The notes beneath the pieces were generated by a model. That model did not search any database, was not told where the DNA came from, and worked only from the letters and a program-made list of their open reading frames with translations. The translations under genes were made by a program, and so were the position numbers. From Desmodus rotundus (lineage: Eukaryota > Chordata > Mammalia > Chiroptera > Phyllostomidae): a stretch of DNA of 64,000 nucleotides. Positions 22,866 through 35,234 of this stretch are shown piece by piece. Location: the NCBI RefSeq assembly GCF_022682495.2, contig NC_071398.1:90671705-90735704 (forward strand). The letters are read 5' to 3'. Numbering within the stretch: the stretch's first letter is position 1; each line of letters opens with the position of its first letter.

Positions 22866-24757
22866 TGGGTCGGCTTCACTGATTGTAGCCCACGCTGCAT
22901 CCAGGTTTCAAGGGACCAACTAGCAGACTATTCACACCATTCCCAGATGCTCAAGCCACAAACTAAACCTAGAATCTCAGGGAAGTAAACTCCTACTGAT
23001 AAATGGGGCTCAATCAACGCTTCCATTTCATTTTAGTGGTCAAACACCTTTAGAATTCATTCACATCCATGCTCCCCACACTCCTGCCAATGCTGAATCA
23101 ATTTCCTTTCCCACCTCACATCTTATACCTCCTTGTCTGGGCTGTTACTGGATCTCCTGTTACGGACATGGAGGGTAATGAGGGTGGTGGGAGTAGGTCC
23201 TCCAAAGACCGGGTCCCCTGGTGCCAGAACTCTCTCAGGTGCTGTCATGGAAAGGTATTTCTACAGAGAAAGACTTTTTCTCTCAGGTAGGAAGAGGGCT
23301 TTCTTCTATCAGAAAGCAAGGGGTCCTGTGGAATTGGGGAGTTGAAAGTTTGCAGCCTCACCTGTGTCCCCATCCCAAATCTCAGGGTCCCACTGTTTCT
23401 CCCACATGTGCCCCTGTCTTAGCATTAGAGACTGGTGGGGCAAGCATTCAGTCGGCCCTGCCGCCCCACAACCCACACAGTACAGCACTGCGTTCTTAAC
23501 CACGTCTGTCTGCCCTGCAACAACTGGAAATGAAAGATTCCTTTACAGCTGGTATAAGAGTTTTTGAATGAACCAGAGACTAAAACCTTCCCTGAGTTAC
23601 TGGCAGTTTTCTAGACCGTATCTAAGGATGATTCTGAATAACCTTGAACCTCCCTCATCACTGAAATCTTCTAATATACACTCTACACATCACTCAGCAT
23701 GGCTTTCATTAATTCTAAATAATCCCGATTACTGTACATTTCAATATTTTATGTGAGTGTCTGCTATTCTTTTAACTATATTGTAAGCTTACGTGGACGA
23801 TTATCTCAACAGCATTTAGTAAATTCATGTTTCTAAACTCCTGAGGACCTTCTTGCTCTCTCTGGCATATTAAGCCAGACAAGAGGCAGTGGCTGGGCCT
23901 GGGGACCCTCAAGCATGTGGGCTGGCACGTGGGGGAGGCGAGTCTGAGGGGAGCCTGGCCATGGAGCAGCCAGACCAGGAAGGGCCTCCATGGGCCCCTG
24001 TGCCGCAGCTGAGTTTTCCTGGTGAGACAGCTCCCCAGGTGCTTGGTGCCCACAGATTCAGAGTGTCTGCCAGCTCTGCTAATCATTCACCCCCTTTGGC
24101 TCCCTTCTCGGCTACCTGTGGGCAGTGTCTGGTTGGGATGTGTGATGTGTGATACCTATCTTCAAAGTCAAGATCAGGATGTTCATGTTTCAATGAACAA
24201 CATGGAGCATTGGTGTCTGGCCAAAGTCGGGGTCTGAGCATCCCACATGGGACCCGAAGTGGGGCTCCTTGTCCTCATCCGGACCACTTCCAACTCGCCT
24301 TGCTGTTGGGTCAGTGCCACTATTCTCGCTCCTCCTCTGACCCTTGGCTCACAGAGGCCAGGAATGGTCAAGAAGTGGATCACATATGGTGGTCAGGAGA
24401 CTGCCTGCTTGTCCTTCACTGTCTACTATGCCCCTTAGACCCACAGTTCTGACATGCTTTTGCACAGGCTCTTTGTGATGGTAAATACTTAGTGGGCAAT
24501 GGACTTGGCCGCACAGAGAGCCACTTCCAGTCAGAGCAGCTCAGCGATTTCCCAGAACAAAGGCAAGAACCAAAGAGAGTCCCAGAGCTTCCTCCTCCAT
24601 GGCCCGCTCTGTCACAGGGTCGTACTCATGGCTGCCCTTCATACCTCCCCTCCCTGAGTGTCCAGCTCTTCGAAGTTTTCTGGGTGTTTTGGCCACTAGC
24701 TAAAAGGGAACAATTGGGGAATAAAAAATCACTCCTTTCCTTTCAATAATCTCCATG

Positions 24758-24842
24758 TTTTCTTCTTCCTCCTTTATTCTCCTTTGCCTCCTCCTTTTCC
24801 CATCCCTTTCTCCTCCTTCTCCTTGTCCTCTCCCCCATCTTC
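24758..24842 (+). repeat. Polypyrimidine tract
   Basis: A C/T-only-like run ('cttcttcctcctttattctcctttgcctcctcc') of about 85 bases; low complexity. Confidence 0.8.
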
Positions 24843-26839
24843 AGGGAACACAGACACCAAAGCTCTTTCTTTTCTCTAACAGAGAAATAGAAGCTCTGTA
24901 ATTAGGGGGAAATTGGACTGGAATCCTGGTCTCGCAATTTCCAGTCATTTTTTCCATTTCACAACCATGCGTCCTGAAGCTGAGGCTCGACAGCACAGTG
25001 GTAACGGAGGGTTTCGTCAGGTTTGGGATTGCAGGTGCTTGTTTTCATCCCATTTTTGCCTACAGATTTTTCCAAAAAATTTTTTTGCGAAGGCTATGTA
25101 TTAATTTTGCATTAGCTTGAGTGAACTTGCTGCTATAATAAACAAATGTAGAAATTTCCACTGCTTGACCAAAAAAGCTTATTGCTTGACCACATATTGT
25201 CCAAAATGAGTGTTTCTGACTGTGTATAGGCCTTTTAGAAGAAGTAATCCAGGAAACCCTTCCATCTGTTCCTTCCTCAACAGCATATGACTTTCAAATA
25301 AGCTGTTATGTCCTGTCTGAAGCCAGAGGAAAATAGCACAGAAGAAGAGAGTATGCAAGGGATAATTTTATGGGAGAGGCCAGAAAGTAATATAGGTATA
25401 GCATTTCCATTCATACTCCATTGGCTGGAACTCAGTTGCAAGGCTGCATCTAACCGTAGGCATGGTGGGAACTGTAGTTCATCAGCATACAAAGGAAGCA
25501 AAGGAAATGAACACAGTGAATTGCTAGCCAATCTATGCCACACTTATGGAAGGAAAAGAAAAGAAAGTTAAAGTTATAATGGAATAAGGAAGGCAAGTCC
25601 CTCTGTAAAGCTATCCGAAGCTCTCTCTCTTACAGCATTTTCACACTCAAATCCCCATTCTCCCATTGATAAGAAATGGCCTTCATCCTCAAGGGTATGG
25701 ACAGACTGAATTTTTCTGACATAAGTTGGTGTAGGAAAAGGAGATATGTGGATGAGACTGAGGGCTCAGAGGCTGTGACCTGGGTGTAAATTCTCCTCCT
25801 CCCCACTGGGGGCACTCTTAGCATGTGGGTGGCGCTGCCTCTCTGCCCCACAGCATGGCTTAATACAGTGAGGACAGATGATTATGGTGAAGACTGTGAT
25901 GTCCATATGGTTCACGTTGAGTGATGAACTTCCTCTCCTCTTAGCACAATTACCATGCCCAGAGAAACTCCTATTGCGTGTACCTCCTGCAATACACCCA
26001 GAACCATTTGTGCGCCCAGGGCATGCCTCACATTCCCTGTACCTTGTTTTCTACCATCACCTCTAAATGGAAACTCTTGCCTTAGGTACAGTCCCTCAGA
26101 GGCAGCTGGTTCTCATCTAGTGCTTAGGACACTTTCTACAACAGCAAATGTAATTAAAGAGAAAATAAAGCCGATGAGCTAATGCACATTAACTATAAGT
26201 AGCTTACTAAATCTACTTGTCTCAACATCTCTGCATTTTACCAAGAAACTACACTTTAACGTCCCAAAATTGATCTCAAAGGTGGCTTTTCGGGTTCACC
26301 TATTGTCCAGTGGAGAGAGAGTTGGGGGCAGGTGAGGGGCTTTCTGGGTGGTTCCCCAAATCTGCCTGTTACAGAAAAATAAAGAGGCCAGGCAGGTGCT
26401 CAGTATGTGTATATATGAGTTCACCCCCAAATATTTATAAACTTTTGTGTTCAGGAAGAATATCTTTGCTTCCAATATACGAACAAAGATACGAGTGAGG
26501 AATCTTAACATATGTGTAAATATTTGTGAGTAACCCCAGCTTTATCCAGATAATCTCCCTGTTCATGCACCTCTCCACTGCTCCTCCATGCACTGGGGCC
26601 GGGCAGACATGGGAGGGACAACTGTGACCAGCAACATCTCAGAGGCCCAGATGCAGAGCTCATGGGAACACATATCCTCACAGGTGCATACTAGGAAACA
26701 TCCATCTTCCTTCTTTGGCAGAAGTCAGTTAGTTCTCAGTGTACTAGAATGGAATGTAGCAATGAGACTCTCCTTGCCAAAAGTATAGGCTCCTGTCCAG
26801 CACTTTCCATTCTGTCTGGAGCAGTGGGCAGAGAGAGAT

Positions 26840-26847
26840 GATAAAAG
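26840..26847 (+). promoter_or_regulatory. Candidate TATA box of the first plus-strand TEDDM gene
   Basis: 'gataaaag' within 'gagatgataaaagt', 128 bases upstream of the ATG at 26968. The same word stands at the matching place before the gene at 38374, within a region where the two copies otherwise differ, which supports a function. Confidence 0.5.
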
Positions 26848-26967
26848 TAGGCAGACATTAGCTCTTTATTTAACAGTCCAAACCTCGAGGGCATCCTCAA
26901 AACAGAGGAGGACAGAGAGGTGCTAAGCTCTGTTTTTCACTCCAAAATCAGACAGATCTGTAATTTC

Positions 26968-27879
26968 ATGGGAAAGTTCAGTGGTCATATATACCCAGGG
27001 CTCTATCTTTTCTCTTATGGACTGCATCAGGCAACAGTGGTCTTTAAGGCCAGGATAGTCGGTGACTCTCTCCTGAATTCTTCCTGTCCTCCCAGGACTA
27101 AGGGAAGACGGGCCAGGCTGTGGGAAATAGCCTATGGAGGTTGGGTGAAGATAGTGACTGGCTCCCTCTTAACAGTGTACGTGGTCTTCTGTCTTGATGA
27201 TGGGATGGTATTGATGAGCAGAGAACTGCCGCCAAGATTTATGTACCCCAAAGAGTGGCAGCACCTCACCATGTTCATCCTCCTCAGCCTCAGTGGCTGT
27301 GCAGATGTTACGAGCAAGAACCTGCTGCCTCGGAGGTGTGTGCTCCTAGAAAGAGGTGCCCTGGTGCTGACCTTCCACGTGCTCCTGATGCTGTTTGTGT
27401 CACACGTTAAAGATTCAACAGGGGTGGAGCTGCAGGTGCATTGCCTGCTCATCTTGGTGGTCTTCCTGCTGATGCTGGTGCTGACTGTGGAGCTGTGGGC
27501 TCCCAATGCATTTCTCCTCTCACTGATCGAGACCTTTCTGTTTCTGATGATGGGCTCCTGGCTGGTGCAGGCCGGCTTCATTCTGTACAGACCAGTCACT
27601 GGCTATCCATGGCAGGATGATGACATCAGTGACATCATGTTTGTCACCACCTTCTTCTGCTGGCACATGATGATCAACGCTGTGTGCCTGTTGGGAATCT
27701 ATGGCATCTCTTCCCTTTGGCACCATTTTTGCAGTCCCAGCTTGAAGCTGACCAGGCCCAAAGAAGCGCCATACTGCACGAGCACTGGAGGACCCGTCTA
27801 CACTCTGCTGCCAGAAGGGGAGCACTCAGAACACGATGACCAGGCTCAGGCTCGGCTCCTCCCAGACAGCTCACCCTGA
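26968..27879 (+). CDS. TEDDM1: TEDDM1-like transmembrane epididymal protein, 303 aa (copy A)
   Basis: An intact single-exon frame of 303 codons, starting at the ATG that begins 'MGKFSGHIYPGL' and ending 'LLPDSSP'. It belongs to the TMEM45/DUF716 membrane-protein family and looks like TEDDM1, known as an epididymis-enriched gene beside GLUL in mammals; the molecular function is not established. Predicted membrane segments lie at about residues 8-27, 58-76, 100-116, 131-147, 158-176, 182-207 and 224-248, followed by a hydrophilic tail (249-303) rich in P, E, D and Q. Conserved family blocks: 'KEWQHLTMF' (95-103), 'NLLPRRC' (118-124), 'GVELQVHCLL' (152-161), 'VELWAPN' (174-180), 'GSWLVQAGFILYRPVTG' (196-212) and 'FVTTFFCWH' (225-233). 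Residues 149-244 are identical to the copy at 38374, the rest is not (gene conversion). Which of the two plus-strand copies deserves the plain name TEDDM1 is not decidable here. Confidence 0.88.
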   Translation: MGKFSGHIYPGLYLFSYGLHQATVVFKARIVGDSLLNSSCPPRTKGRRARLWEIAYGGWVKIVTGSLLTVYVVFCLDDGMVLMSRELPPRFMYPKEWQHLTMFILLSLSGCADVTSKNLLPRRCVLLERGALVLTFHVLLMLFVSHVKDSTGVELQVHCLLILVVFLLMLVLTVELWAPNAFLLSLIETFLFLMMGSWLVQAGFILYRPVTGYPWQDDDISDIMFVTTFFCWHMMINAVCLLGIYGISSLWHHFCSPSLKLTRPKEAPYCTSTGGPVYTLLPEGEHSEHDDQAQARLLPDSSP

Positions 27880-28250
27880 CACAGGGCCCAGGATGCCCAG
27901 CACACTGCCCACCCCACCTTCCTCCTTGTGGGTTCTCTCAGACATGTGCACTGAAATCTCTTTGGTCCCCAGTGAAGGGAACGGCCATGAAGGAGAACAG
28001 CTGGTCTCCATCTGCTGGTACACGTCCTGTCCCTGAACCTCTAATCACTGAGGGGATGAGGAGAGAGGGGGCTGAGAAAGGGATGCTGACGGGACTGGAG
28101 TGGTGGGGGGAAGAGGACCTGGGGAATAGAGAAATGTGCAGGAAGAGGCATGTGGTGAGAGAATGCAACACAAGGGGGGCCTTTCACGGGCAGAGCAGAG
28201 TCCAGCAGTCATGCCATCTACCAGCTGCTTCTCCAGGCTTTTACTTGAGG

Positions 28251-28256
28251 AATAAA
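28251..28256 (+). terminator. Polyadenylation signal of TEDDM copy A
   Basis: A canonical 'aataaa' 372 bases after the stop codon, in 'gaggaataaagact'. The matching position of copy B reads 'aataat' (39671-39676). Confidence 0.6.
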
Positions 28257-28900
28257 GACTTCTTTCTCACAAATCAGAACTGCGATGGTAGGTGTTTCTG
28301 TTTGCCAACTAAAGTGATTCACCTTGTGAAAACAGATAGGGTATAATTCACTTCCCCCACCGGGCTGAAGAAATAAGAATCTCATATATATATTTAATTT
28401 TGGTAGATTAGCATTGTTTCAAATTTTGCACATAAAGTGGGAATTCATACTTTCATATCAGAGTTTTTCAAATCCCCATAAACCAAATTTCCATTAAATG
28501 CTACCACAGTTCTTATTCTTGACTTCTAATCCAGCCAAAGCAAGGCCTGGCTACTCGATTACCTCCTACCAGCCCCACCAGCAATCCACTGGATTCTAAC
28601 TTAGCCTGTCCTACATGTGTGCCTTCGCCAAAGCACACTGCACACTTTGGGAAAAGCCATCCCCAGCCACATACTAACTACACAGTGTAATTTTATATCT
28701 GGCATTAAATCTCCTTATACTGCTGCCTCCGAGAATCCTTTCTCCAGAAAATTCTCATACGCCCTTTTGATCTGGAACTCTTCAGCAACTCATCTAAATC
28801 TGTCCTATCTTTCCCATGCTGCTGATACATTCTTCATCCCGCTTCTCACAGTGTCTCTCCCAGGGATATTCTGCCTTACCCCCGAAGGGTAGTTTGGTTA

Positions 28901-29169
28901 AGATCAGAGAATTTGTCATATCCCAGTCACCTCATTTGCTCTGCATGTTCCACAGGAATACAATATTGTCCTCTACACATAAGGAGTAAATTGCTTTAGC
29001 AGCTTTCATCATACACTCTAAATATCAAATAATTAAAGCTGTGGTATTGGAGCGAGCAAGTAACAATGGTCTATAAATCAACATAGTGTAATGTAATAGA
29101 CACTCCAGAAATAGAATATATAGTGTGAGAATTACATATATATGTTAAGAACGGGCTCCTCGATTAGTG
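28901..29169. other. Spacer between duplication unit A and transposon cluster
   Basis: No gene; AT-rich sequence. Confidence 0.4.
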
Positions 29170-29624
29170 TGAGGAATAACTGGCTCTCATTTAGGGGGAG
29201 AAAACCCTTAGTTCCCACCTCAGACAACATACAAGGAAAGAATCATAGATGGGTTGAAAAGTTAAACATAGACTATCAAAATGTTTTAAAGAAAGGTATT
29301 TTACAATAAAAGACATGAAAAACTTTCTTGAGCAAGAAAAAAATCCTGAAAAGAGCTTTCCCATGACTAAAAGACACAAGAAAAAGAAATGAAAGAAAAG
29401 GAACCCTGTGAAGAATATTTTCAAGACATTTAACAGACAAAAACAATCAGTACCCAGAATATATAAATATGTTCTAACATTGACAAAATTCAGCTTAACA
29501 GAAAAAATGGGCAGAAGATTTAAATGGCTATGTCTCAGAAAAGTAAGAAATGGCTAATAAACATACACATATATGCTAACCCAACCAATTTTGGAAAAAG
29601 CAGGATTAAGTGATATAGGATCTT

Positions 29625-29850
29625 GCCCTGGCTGGTGTGGCTCAGTGGACTGAGTGCCTGCCTGCGAACCAAAGGGTCGCTGATTCGATCCCCAGTCAGG
29701 GCACATGCCTGGGTTGCAGGCCAGGTCCCTAGGAGGGGGCATGCGAGAGGCAACCACATATTGATGTTTCTCTCCCTCTCTTTCTCCCTCTCTTCCCCTC
29801 TCTAAAAATAAATAAATAAAATCTTTTAAAAAATTCTTAAAAAAAAAAAA
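29625..29850 (+). mobile_element. VES SINE, best-preserved copy in the window
   Basis: Close to the standard VES consensus: 'gccctggctggtgtggctcag', 'ctgcgaaccaaagggtcgctgattcgatccccagtcagggc', 'gagaggcaaccacatattgatgtttctctccctctc', ending 'aaaataaataaataaaatctttt' and an A-run. It lies inside the older L1. Confidence 0.95.
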
Positions 29851-30065
29851 GAGTAATGTAGGGTGTTTTTTCACTGTCAGGTTGTCAAAAAGTGTCAAAA
29901 ACATTAAGTAAATGATATTATCCATCGCCAGAGAAGACATAGGGAAAGGGAATTATCATACACTGCGGGTGGCAATGTAAACTGATCTACGTTTTCTTGA
30001 AGTCAGTTTGGCAGACTGTGCCACAATTTAAATGCATATATCCTTCAGACAAACAATTCACTTCA

Positions 30066-30583
30066 TGCCACCTGCAGTGGACATCTGTCACCTGAGGCTA
30101 ATGACCTCTTTGAAACAGCCTCCCAACATTTTGATCAGTCTCCATATTGTCAGGCCTACCTTCCTGGTAGATTTTTGTTTTTAATCTCTGGCCTCCCTTG
30201 GAGCTAGCTGGGGTCCAGGCATGTTCCCGATTAGACACACCTACTTAAGACTTGGACTCAGAAGTGAGCCATGCAAAGAAAGGACCCCTGCCCGGGGTTT
30301 CTGGTCTGTAGCAGGGGTACTGGCAATAACGGCAGCCTCTGTTTTCCATCACCCCGCTGGTTTGCCCCATAAACCAGTTCTGGGGTGAGTGCCAGAAGCA
30401 GCAATCTATGCCCATTTCGACAGTGCAGCAATTCTGGGCATTGGTCCTTCAGAGTTAAACTGGAATCTCCTTCTCTAGCCCTCTCAACGATTCTGTGAAC
30501 TAACCAATTTATTTTAATAAATTTCTTTCCTTTCAACTAGCCTGAATGGACTCTTGCTGTCTGTAGCTAAGAACTCTAATACA
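30066..30583 (+). mobile_element. LTR element inserted into the L1 (ERVL-like)
   Basis: The block interrupts the L1 between 'cacttca' and 'gtttctttttta'. It starts 'tgccacctgcagtgg', has a late 'tattttaataaatttctttcc' that could be the polyadenylation signal, and ends 'agaactctaataca', so it has TG...CA ends. The family is not identified with confidence and no target-site duplication is clear. Confidence 0.5.
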
Positions 30584-30770
30584 GTTTCTTTTTTAGAAAT
30601 ACTCATACATGTACACAAAGAGCAGGTACAAGAATGGTCACTGAAGCACAGTTTCCATAGAGAACTTCAAATGATAAGTGTGTGCCAATAGGGGAATGGT
30701 GAAATGAATTATGAAGCACTATTCAGGAGCTAACAGGCACAGGGGAGATCTGTGTGTCCTGACATGAGAA

Positions 30771-31419
30771 GATCTCTAAGAGGAAGTGAGAACAGCTAAA
30801 TGCAGAACACAGGGCATACCTGATCCAGGTGTGGAGGCAGGTGTGTTCTTGTGAATTTCATGAGGTCCTAAATTTTCTCCTGACACCTGTCAAGAACGGT
30901 TAGGACCATAGGGCAACCAGGAGAGAAGGCATGTTGACGAGTGTGGTGACTTGTTTCACTTAACATACCCCCTGCCCATACCAGGATCTCCATTTGAATA
31001 ATGATGCAGGTGGATTTTAACCTATACCTAATGTGACCATATAATAATTTAGCATTCAAACCTAAATTTAGCAATACTAATTCTTGCACCTGGACAAGAA
31101 GTAAAAACTAAACTGCTCCAGACAAATGGGGACTTACAGTTGCCCTACTGGTAGCCTAAAAACAGACATGCTGTATATATTCTTAGTTTGTCCCCCTAAT
31201 CCATCTTTCCCATCCACCCTGTTCCCTCTCCCAGGGGACCACCCTGGTCTGCAGCACATCGTTGAGCCCCCTTATCCTCTGGCTTCAGGCAATGCTAAGC
31301 CATTGAAGAGCCCCAGCAGGGGAATGGAGAAGAGAGTGAAATTAGGGGTTTTATTCTCTTAGCTCCTGTCTCTGGGGTCACCTCAGGCTGGCAGTACCCC
31401 AAAACCACGACACCATCAG
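30771..31419. other. Intergenic DNA
   Basis: No gene recognised; short open frames only. Confidence 0.4.
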
Positions 31420-32045
31420 TAGTAGCTTCCAAACTTGGTGGCTTAAAAAATGGAAATTTTTTCTCTCAGAGTTATGGAAGATAGTGCTTGTTCTTTATAA
31501 AAGCTCTCAGGTAGCCCTGGCTGCGGGGCTCAGGTGGTTGGAACACTGTCCCATACACCGAAAGGTTGCAGGTTTGATCCCCAGTCAGGGCAGGTACAGG
31601 GAGGCAACTAATCGATGTTTCTCTCTCACATCGATATTTCTCTCTCTCTCTTCCTTCTGCTCTTTCTAAAATCAGAAAATATATCCTGAAGTGGGGATTT
31701 AAAAAAAAGTCTCAGGTAGAATCTGTCGCATGTCTCCCTCCTAGCTTTGGATAATTGCTGGCCATCCTCAGCTTCCCTTGGCTTGTAGATGCATCCCCCA
31801 ATCTCTGCCTCCATCTTTAGGCATGGTCTTCTCCTCTGTGTGCCTCTGGGTCTCCAATCTCTCTCTGCCTTTCTCTCATAAAGTCACATGTCCTCGGATT
31901 TAGAGCTCACCTTAAATCCAAATGATTTCATCTTGAGATCTTGATTATATCTGCAAAGACCCTCAGGCCAAATAAGGTCACATTCATAGGTTCCAGGGTT
32001 AAGACTTGGAGATATGTTTTTAGAGGCCACCACTCAACCCATGAC
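31420..32045 (-). mobile_element. MLT1-type MaLR LTR, split by a SINE
   Basis: The reverse complement of MLT1: 'ccaaacttggtggcttaaa', 'ttctctcagagttatggaag', then (after the SINE) 'ccttggcttgtagatgcatcccccaatctctgcctcc', 'gttctcctctgtgtg...'-like text, 'tcatcttgagatcttgattatatctgcaaagaccc', 'ccaaataaggtcacattcataggttccaggg'. The SINE at 31514-31709 splits it. Confidence 0.85.
31514..31709 (+). mobile_element. VES-related SINE (doubled 'atcgatgtttctct' subfamily)
   Basis: Begins 'gccctggctgcggggctcag', has 'gcaggtttgatccccagtcagggc' and 'aatcgatgtttctctctcacatcgatatttctc'. The duplication 'tctcaggta' occurs at 31505-31513 and 31710-31718, fixing the edges. Confidence 0.88.
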
Positions 32046-32434
32046 ACTGTCCCTGCCGATACCGGGAAGTTCTGTCCTATGTCCCTTGGGGCCTAGAGGC
32101 AGTAACAGCTCCAAATATTACTCAACTATCCCTTGTGGCCTCCTTACACCCTACTTAAATAAGAGGTGCCTTTTTATGCCCTCCTTGATGATCCCAGTTT
32201 GGGCTGCCATCTATTTGCTACTGGACCCTCTCTGAAACATGAGTAGGGTAATTAATTGCAAGGAAGCCAGACCTTTAAACAGAATTCACCCCCAGATATT
32301 TGGAACAACGACAAGAGAAGAACTTTTACAACTGAGTTTCCCCAAAAGTGAACATAGAGTGAAGGAGATTAATTTCATAAACAGGAGGGTAATAAATTAA
32401 AGGGATCTTCCAAATTCAATCAAGATGACCAGAC

Positions 32435-32535
32435 AATTCATTCATTCCTTCATTCATCCAAAAATCCTAAATAGCTATTATTTTCCAGGTACTGTGCAGA
32501 GGTTGGCAATACAATAATGAGAACAATACAAAGGC
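32435..32535 (-). repeat. L2 LINE 3' end fragment
   Basis: 'ttcattcattcatcc...ctattattttccaggtactgtgcagaggttggcaatacaataatgag' matches the reverse complement of the L2/MIR-type terminal text. Confidence 0.6.
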
Positions 32536-32584
32536 GTACACAATTATATTGTGATGTACAGTAATGAATGAAAAGAAGATTAGA

Positions 32585-33188
32585 TGTTGTGGTAAACAGA
32601 ATTCTAACATGGTCCCCAAGATTCCTGCACCTGGTGTACGCACTGTATAAGCCCCTCCTCTTGAGTGTGAGTGGGACCAGCAAATATAATGGAATGTCAC
32701 TCCCATGATTAGTTATGAATCAGTTGCGTTTGAATCAGTGAAAAGGGAGATTGCCCTGGATGGGTCTGACCTAGTCAGGTAAGGTCTTTGCAAGAAGGTG
32801 AACCCCCAGGGAAAGGCACCTTTGTTGGCCTGGAGGAAAGCAAACAGCCAGGTCATGAACTTCCTATTAGGGGGCACATAGCCAGGAACTGTGGGCAACC
32901 TCTTGTTGCTGAGAGCAGTTCTTGACTCACAGGCAACAAACAAACAGTCCTGGAACTGTAAGGAGCTGGTTTTTGCCAGCAATCAGGGAGCTTACAATAG
33001 GATCCTGAGCCTCAGATGGGAATCAGAGCCCCTGAAACCTTGATTTCAGCTTGCTGAGATTCTGAGCAGAGGGCTAAGCCAACCCACACTGGATTCCTGA
33101 CCCACAGAAACCATGAGATAATACATTTGTGTTGCTTAAGGTCTTACATTCATGTTAATTTGTTCCACGGCAACAGTAAACTAATACA
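32585..33188 (+). mobile_element. MaLR/MLT1-like LTR
   Basis: Starts 'tgttgtggtaaacagaattctaacatggtcccc' and ends 'gcaacagtaaactaataca'. The body has 'ggtaaggtctttgcaagaagg', 'ctgctgagattctgagcag'-like and 'gagataatacatttgtgttgctta' text in the order seen in older MLT1-type LTRs, with TG...CA ends. Subfamily unclear. Confidence 0.65.
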
Positions 33189-35234
33189 GGTCTTATTAGT
33201 TTTGGGTGAAAGTTTATCCAGCACCGGTCAGGGATGAGAAACACTAGTTCATTAAGATGTGTGGTCTTGTCACAAAATGGGCATGAGAAGCTCCAGGCCC
33301 ATTAAGTTCTTATGCTCTATGTCTATAATCATAAGGCAGCCTTTGTGAATTTAGTTTCCTGGACCCCCGAAACAGTGGCTGGGACAGAGTGCAGGAGAAT
33401 TCTAGACTTTGAGCTACTGAAGGCAGAGGAGGAGGTTGGGTGGGAATAATCAATGTAACCCTTTGGATGTTTGCCACATCAAAATTCATAGCCAGGAATT
33501 TAATTTACGAGCTTTTGTGGAGCTCTTGGAGGCTTGGTCGACAATGTATATTAACTAACTGATTAAAAAACAGATAAAGCCTTAAATCATATTGGCTTAA
33601 CACAATGGAAGGGTATTTCTATCACACTCCTAAAGCCAAATGCCAGTATTCCCAGGCAGTAGGCAGCTTTTTGCTTGGACTTTCAGAAGCCAGACTCCTC
33701 CCATCCTGTGACTTTGTTCTTCTCCAGGCCTTACAGTCCTCTGTTTTTAGCCAGGGTGAGGAATAGGAGGGAGGTTGCTATGGCCCACCGCCTGACGTGG
33801 TGTACGTCACTTCCACACACGTTCAACTGGCCCAGACTTGCTGAGAAGCTGGGCAATGTGGTCTCTGGCTGGGCAGGAACTTCTTAGCAACCTTCTATAT
33901 TGTCGGAAGGGAGTGAGAATATTCAGTGGTCAGATAGCAGTACCTCCCACAGGGAATTTTGAAATTCACAATGGGGATTCCCAACTTGCAGAATTAAGCA
34001 CCCTAAACAAGAGGGAACAAAGCCTAACTCCTAATTTTGGGATGCATATTCTGGTTTGGAAGAGAAAAGAACTATGGGAAAACAGACTGAGGGTCCCTGA
34101 GTTCTGTCCTCAGCCCAGTCAGACGGGAAGAAATAGGTATAACAGAGTATGCGCTTCCACCTTGCCAAAGGTTTCCAGAAGAAAAAATTTGCAGCCGTTG
34201 AAATGTGGCTGTTGAAAAGTACTTGAAATCAATTATATAAACAGTGAAACCTACATCATGCTTATGCAGTGAAGTATAAAGCTCACAGTATAGAAAATTT
34301 CAAAGAGGAAAATTATGAGCTGGTGTGCCAGGAAAATATGTATGTCCCTTCAAGCTAAGAAATCAGAAGATCTTTTTCCATCTCTCGTGAGCTTTGTTCT
34401 GGTACATCAGTGACAAACCCAAGGCTTAGAAGCCCTCACTCGAAATAAGATTAAAGTTTGGCACAGGGTTACGTGCTGGGTCTGACCTTGGGCCGATTTC
34501 CAGGAACACGCTCTGTGTGGTTCAGCTCCAGCCCCCCGCTGCCAGCCTTCTCTCCTCCTACGATGCGTCTCTGCCTTGCTGCAAGGTGAGTTGCAATCAT
34601 TTTCTAACGATGGCCTCCCTGCACAGAAAGGAGGTAAATTAAAAGGTGGTGTTAGCGCCATAGTCAAGTCCCCAACCAATGAGGTTATCATGTGGCTCTC
34701 CAGATGCCATTTCTGACCAAACTTCTGTGTCCTCCATGACCTCTTCTTTGCACTAAGACTTTGACATTCGCCCAACATGTCATTCTACACTGTCTCTATT
34801 GGCACGATCCAATATGGCAGCTGCTGACCACACGTAGCTGTGCAGCACTGGTAACTAGGTTCGTCTGGAGTGAGGTGTGCTCACACTACAAAATGTACGC
34901 TGGAGCGTGAAGACTTAGTGTGAAATAAGGAATATAAGATATTTCATTTATAATCTTCATAATAACATTTTTTTAATTGGGTTAAATGTACTACCTCATT
35001 AAAACATATCTCACCTTTTTATGCTTTTCTACTGTTGCTGCTAGAAGATTTGAAATTACGCATGACATTTGATTACTACAGAAGAGAGGCAGTCGAAATA
35101 GTTTTCCATGTCTGTGCTATATGTTTGAGTGGGTGTGGTGGTTTGTGCCTTTAACAAAACTGTAAGCTCTCTGAGAATTGGAACTAGGTCATACACTATT
35201 CTTATGTCCTGCTGCACTCAGAATTCACAGAATC
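33189..35234. other. Intergenic DNA
   Basis: No gene recognised. The 125-codon frame at 33838-34215 and the 123-codon minus-strand frame at 34407-34778 have no domain content. Around 34800-34960 the text ('cacgatccaatatggcagctgctgacc') weakly resembles the hAT-type MITE at 22625. Confidence 0.4.

Larger units (their letters stand above)
23815..28900 (+). repeat. Segmental duplication, unit A (with TEDDM gene 26968-27879)
   Basis: This block is collinear with 35235-40350 at an offset of about 11.4 kb. Matching landmarks include the nearly identical stretch 23820-24245 versus 35239-35664, the 'gaattctcctcctc' region (25790 versus 36655), 'ggttcacgttgagtgatgaactt' (25910 versus 36772), the TATA region, the gene and its 3' flank. 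Identity is uneven: about 97-99% by eye in two tracts, much lower elsewhere, which implies an old duplication with later conversion. Confidence 0.85.
29170..30770 (+). mobile_element. L1 LINE ORF2 3' part, split by a VES SINE and an LTR
   Basis: Decayed L1 ORF2 text in forward orientation: 'agatgggttgaaaagttaaacatag', 'gacatttaacagacaaaaacaatcag', 'atgggcagaagatttaaatggc...cagaaaagtaagaaatggctaataaac', then after the SINE 'gggaattatcatacactgcgggtggcaatgtaaactg', 'agtttggcagactgtgcc'. It resumes after the LTR at about 30590 with 'gaatggtcactgaagcacag' and 'ccaataggggaatggtgaaatgaa'. The three elements give the order of events: L1 first, then the two insertions. Confidence 0.75.

Noticed and set aside
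27132..27825. Antisense frames of 101-155 codons across the TEDDM genes
   Set aside because: Shadows of the sense coding sequence, reproduced in both copies simply because the DNA is duplicated.
29625..29850. tRNA-like A/B box signals in VES copies
   Set aside because: They belong to tRNA-derived SINEs; no intact tRNA fold, so no tRNA gene is called.
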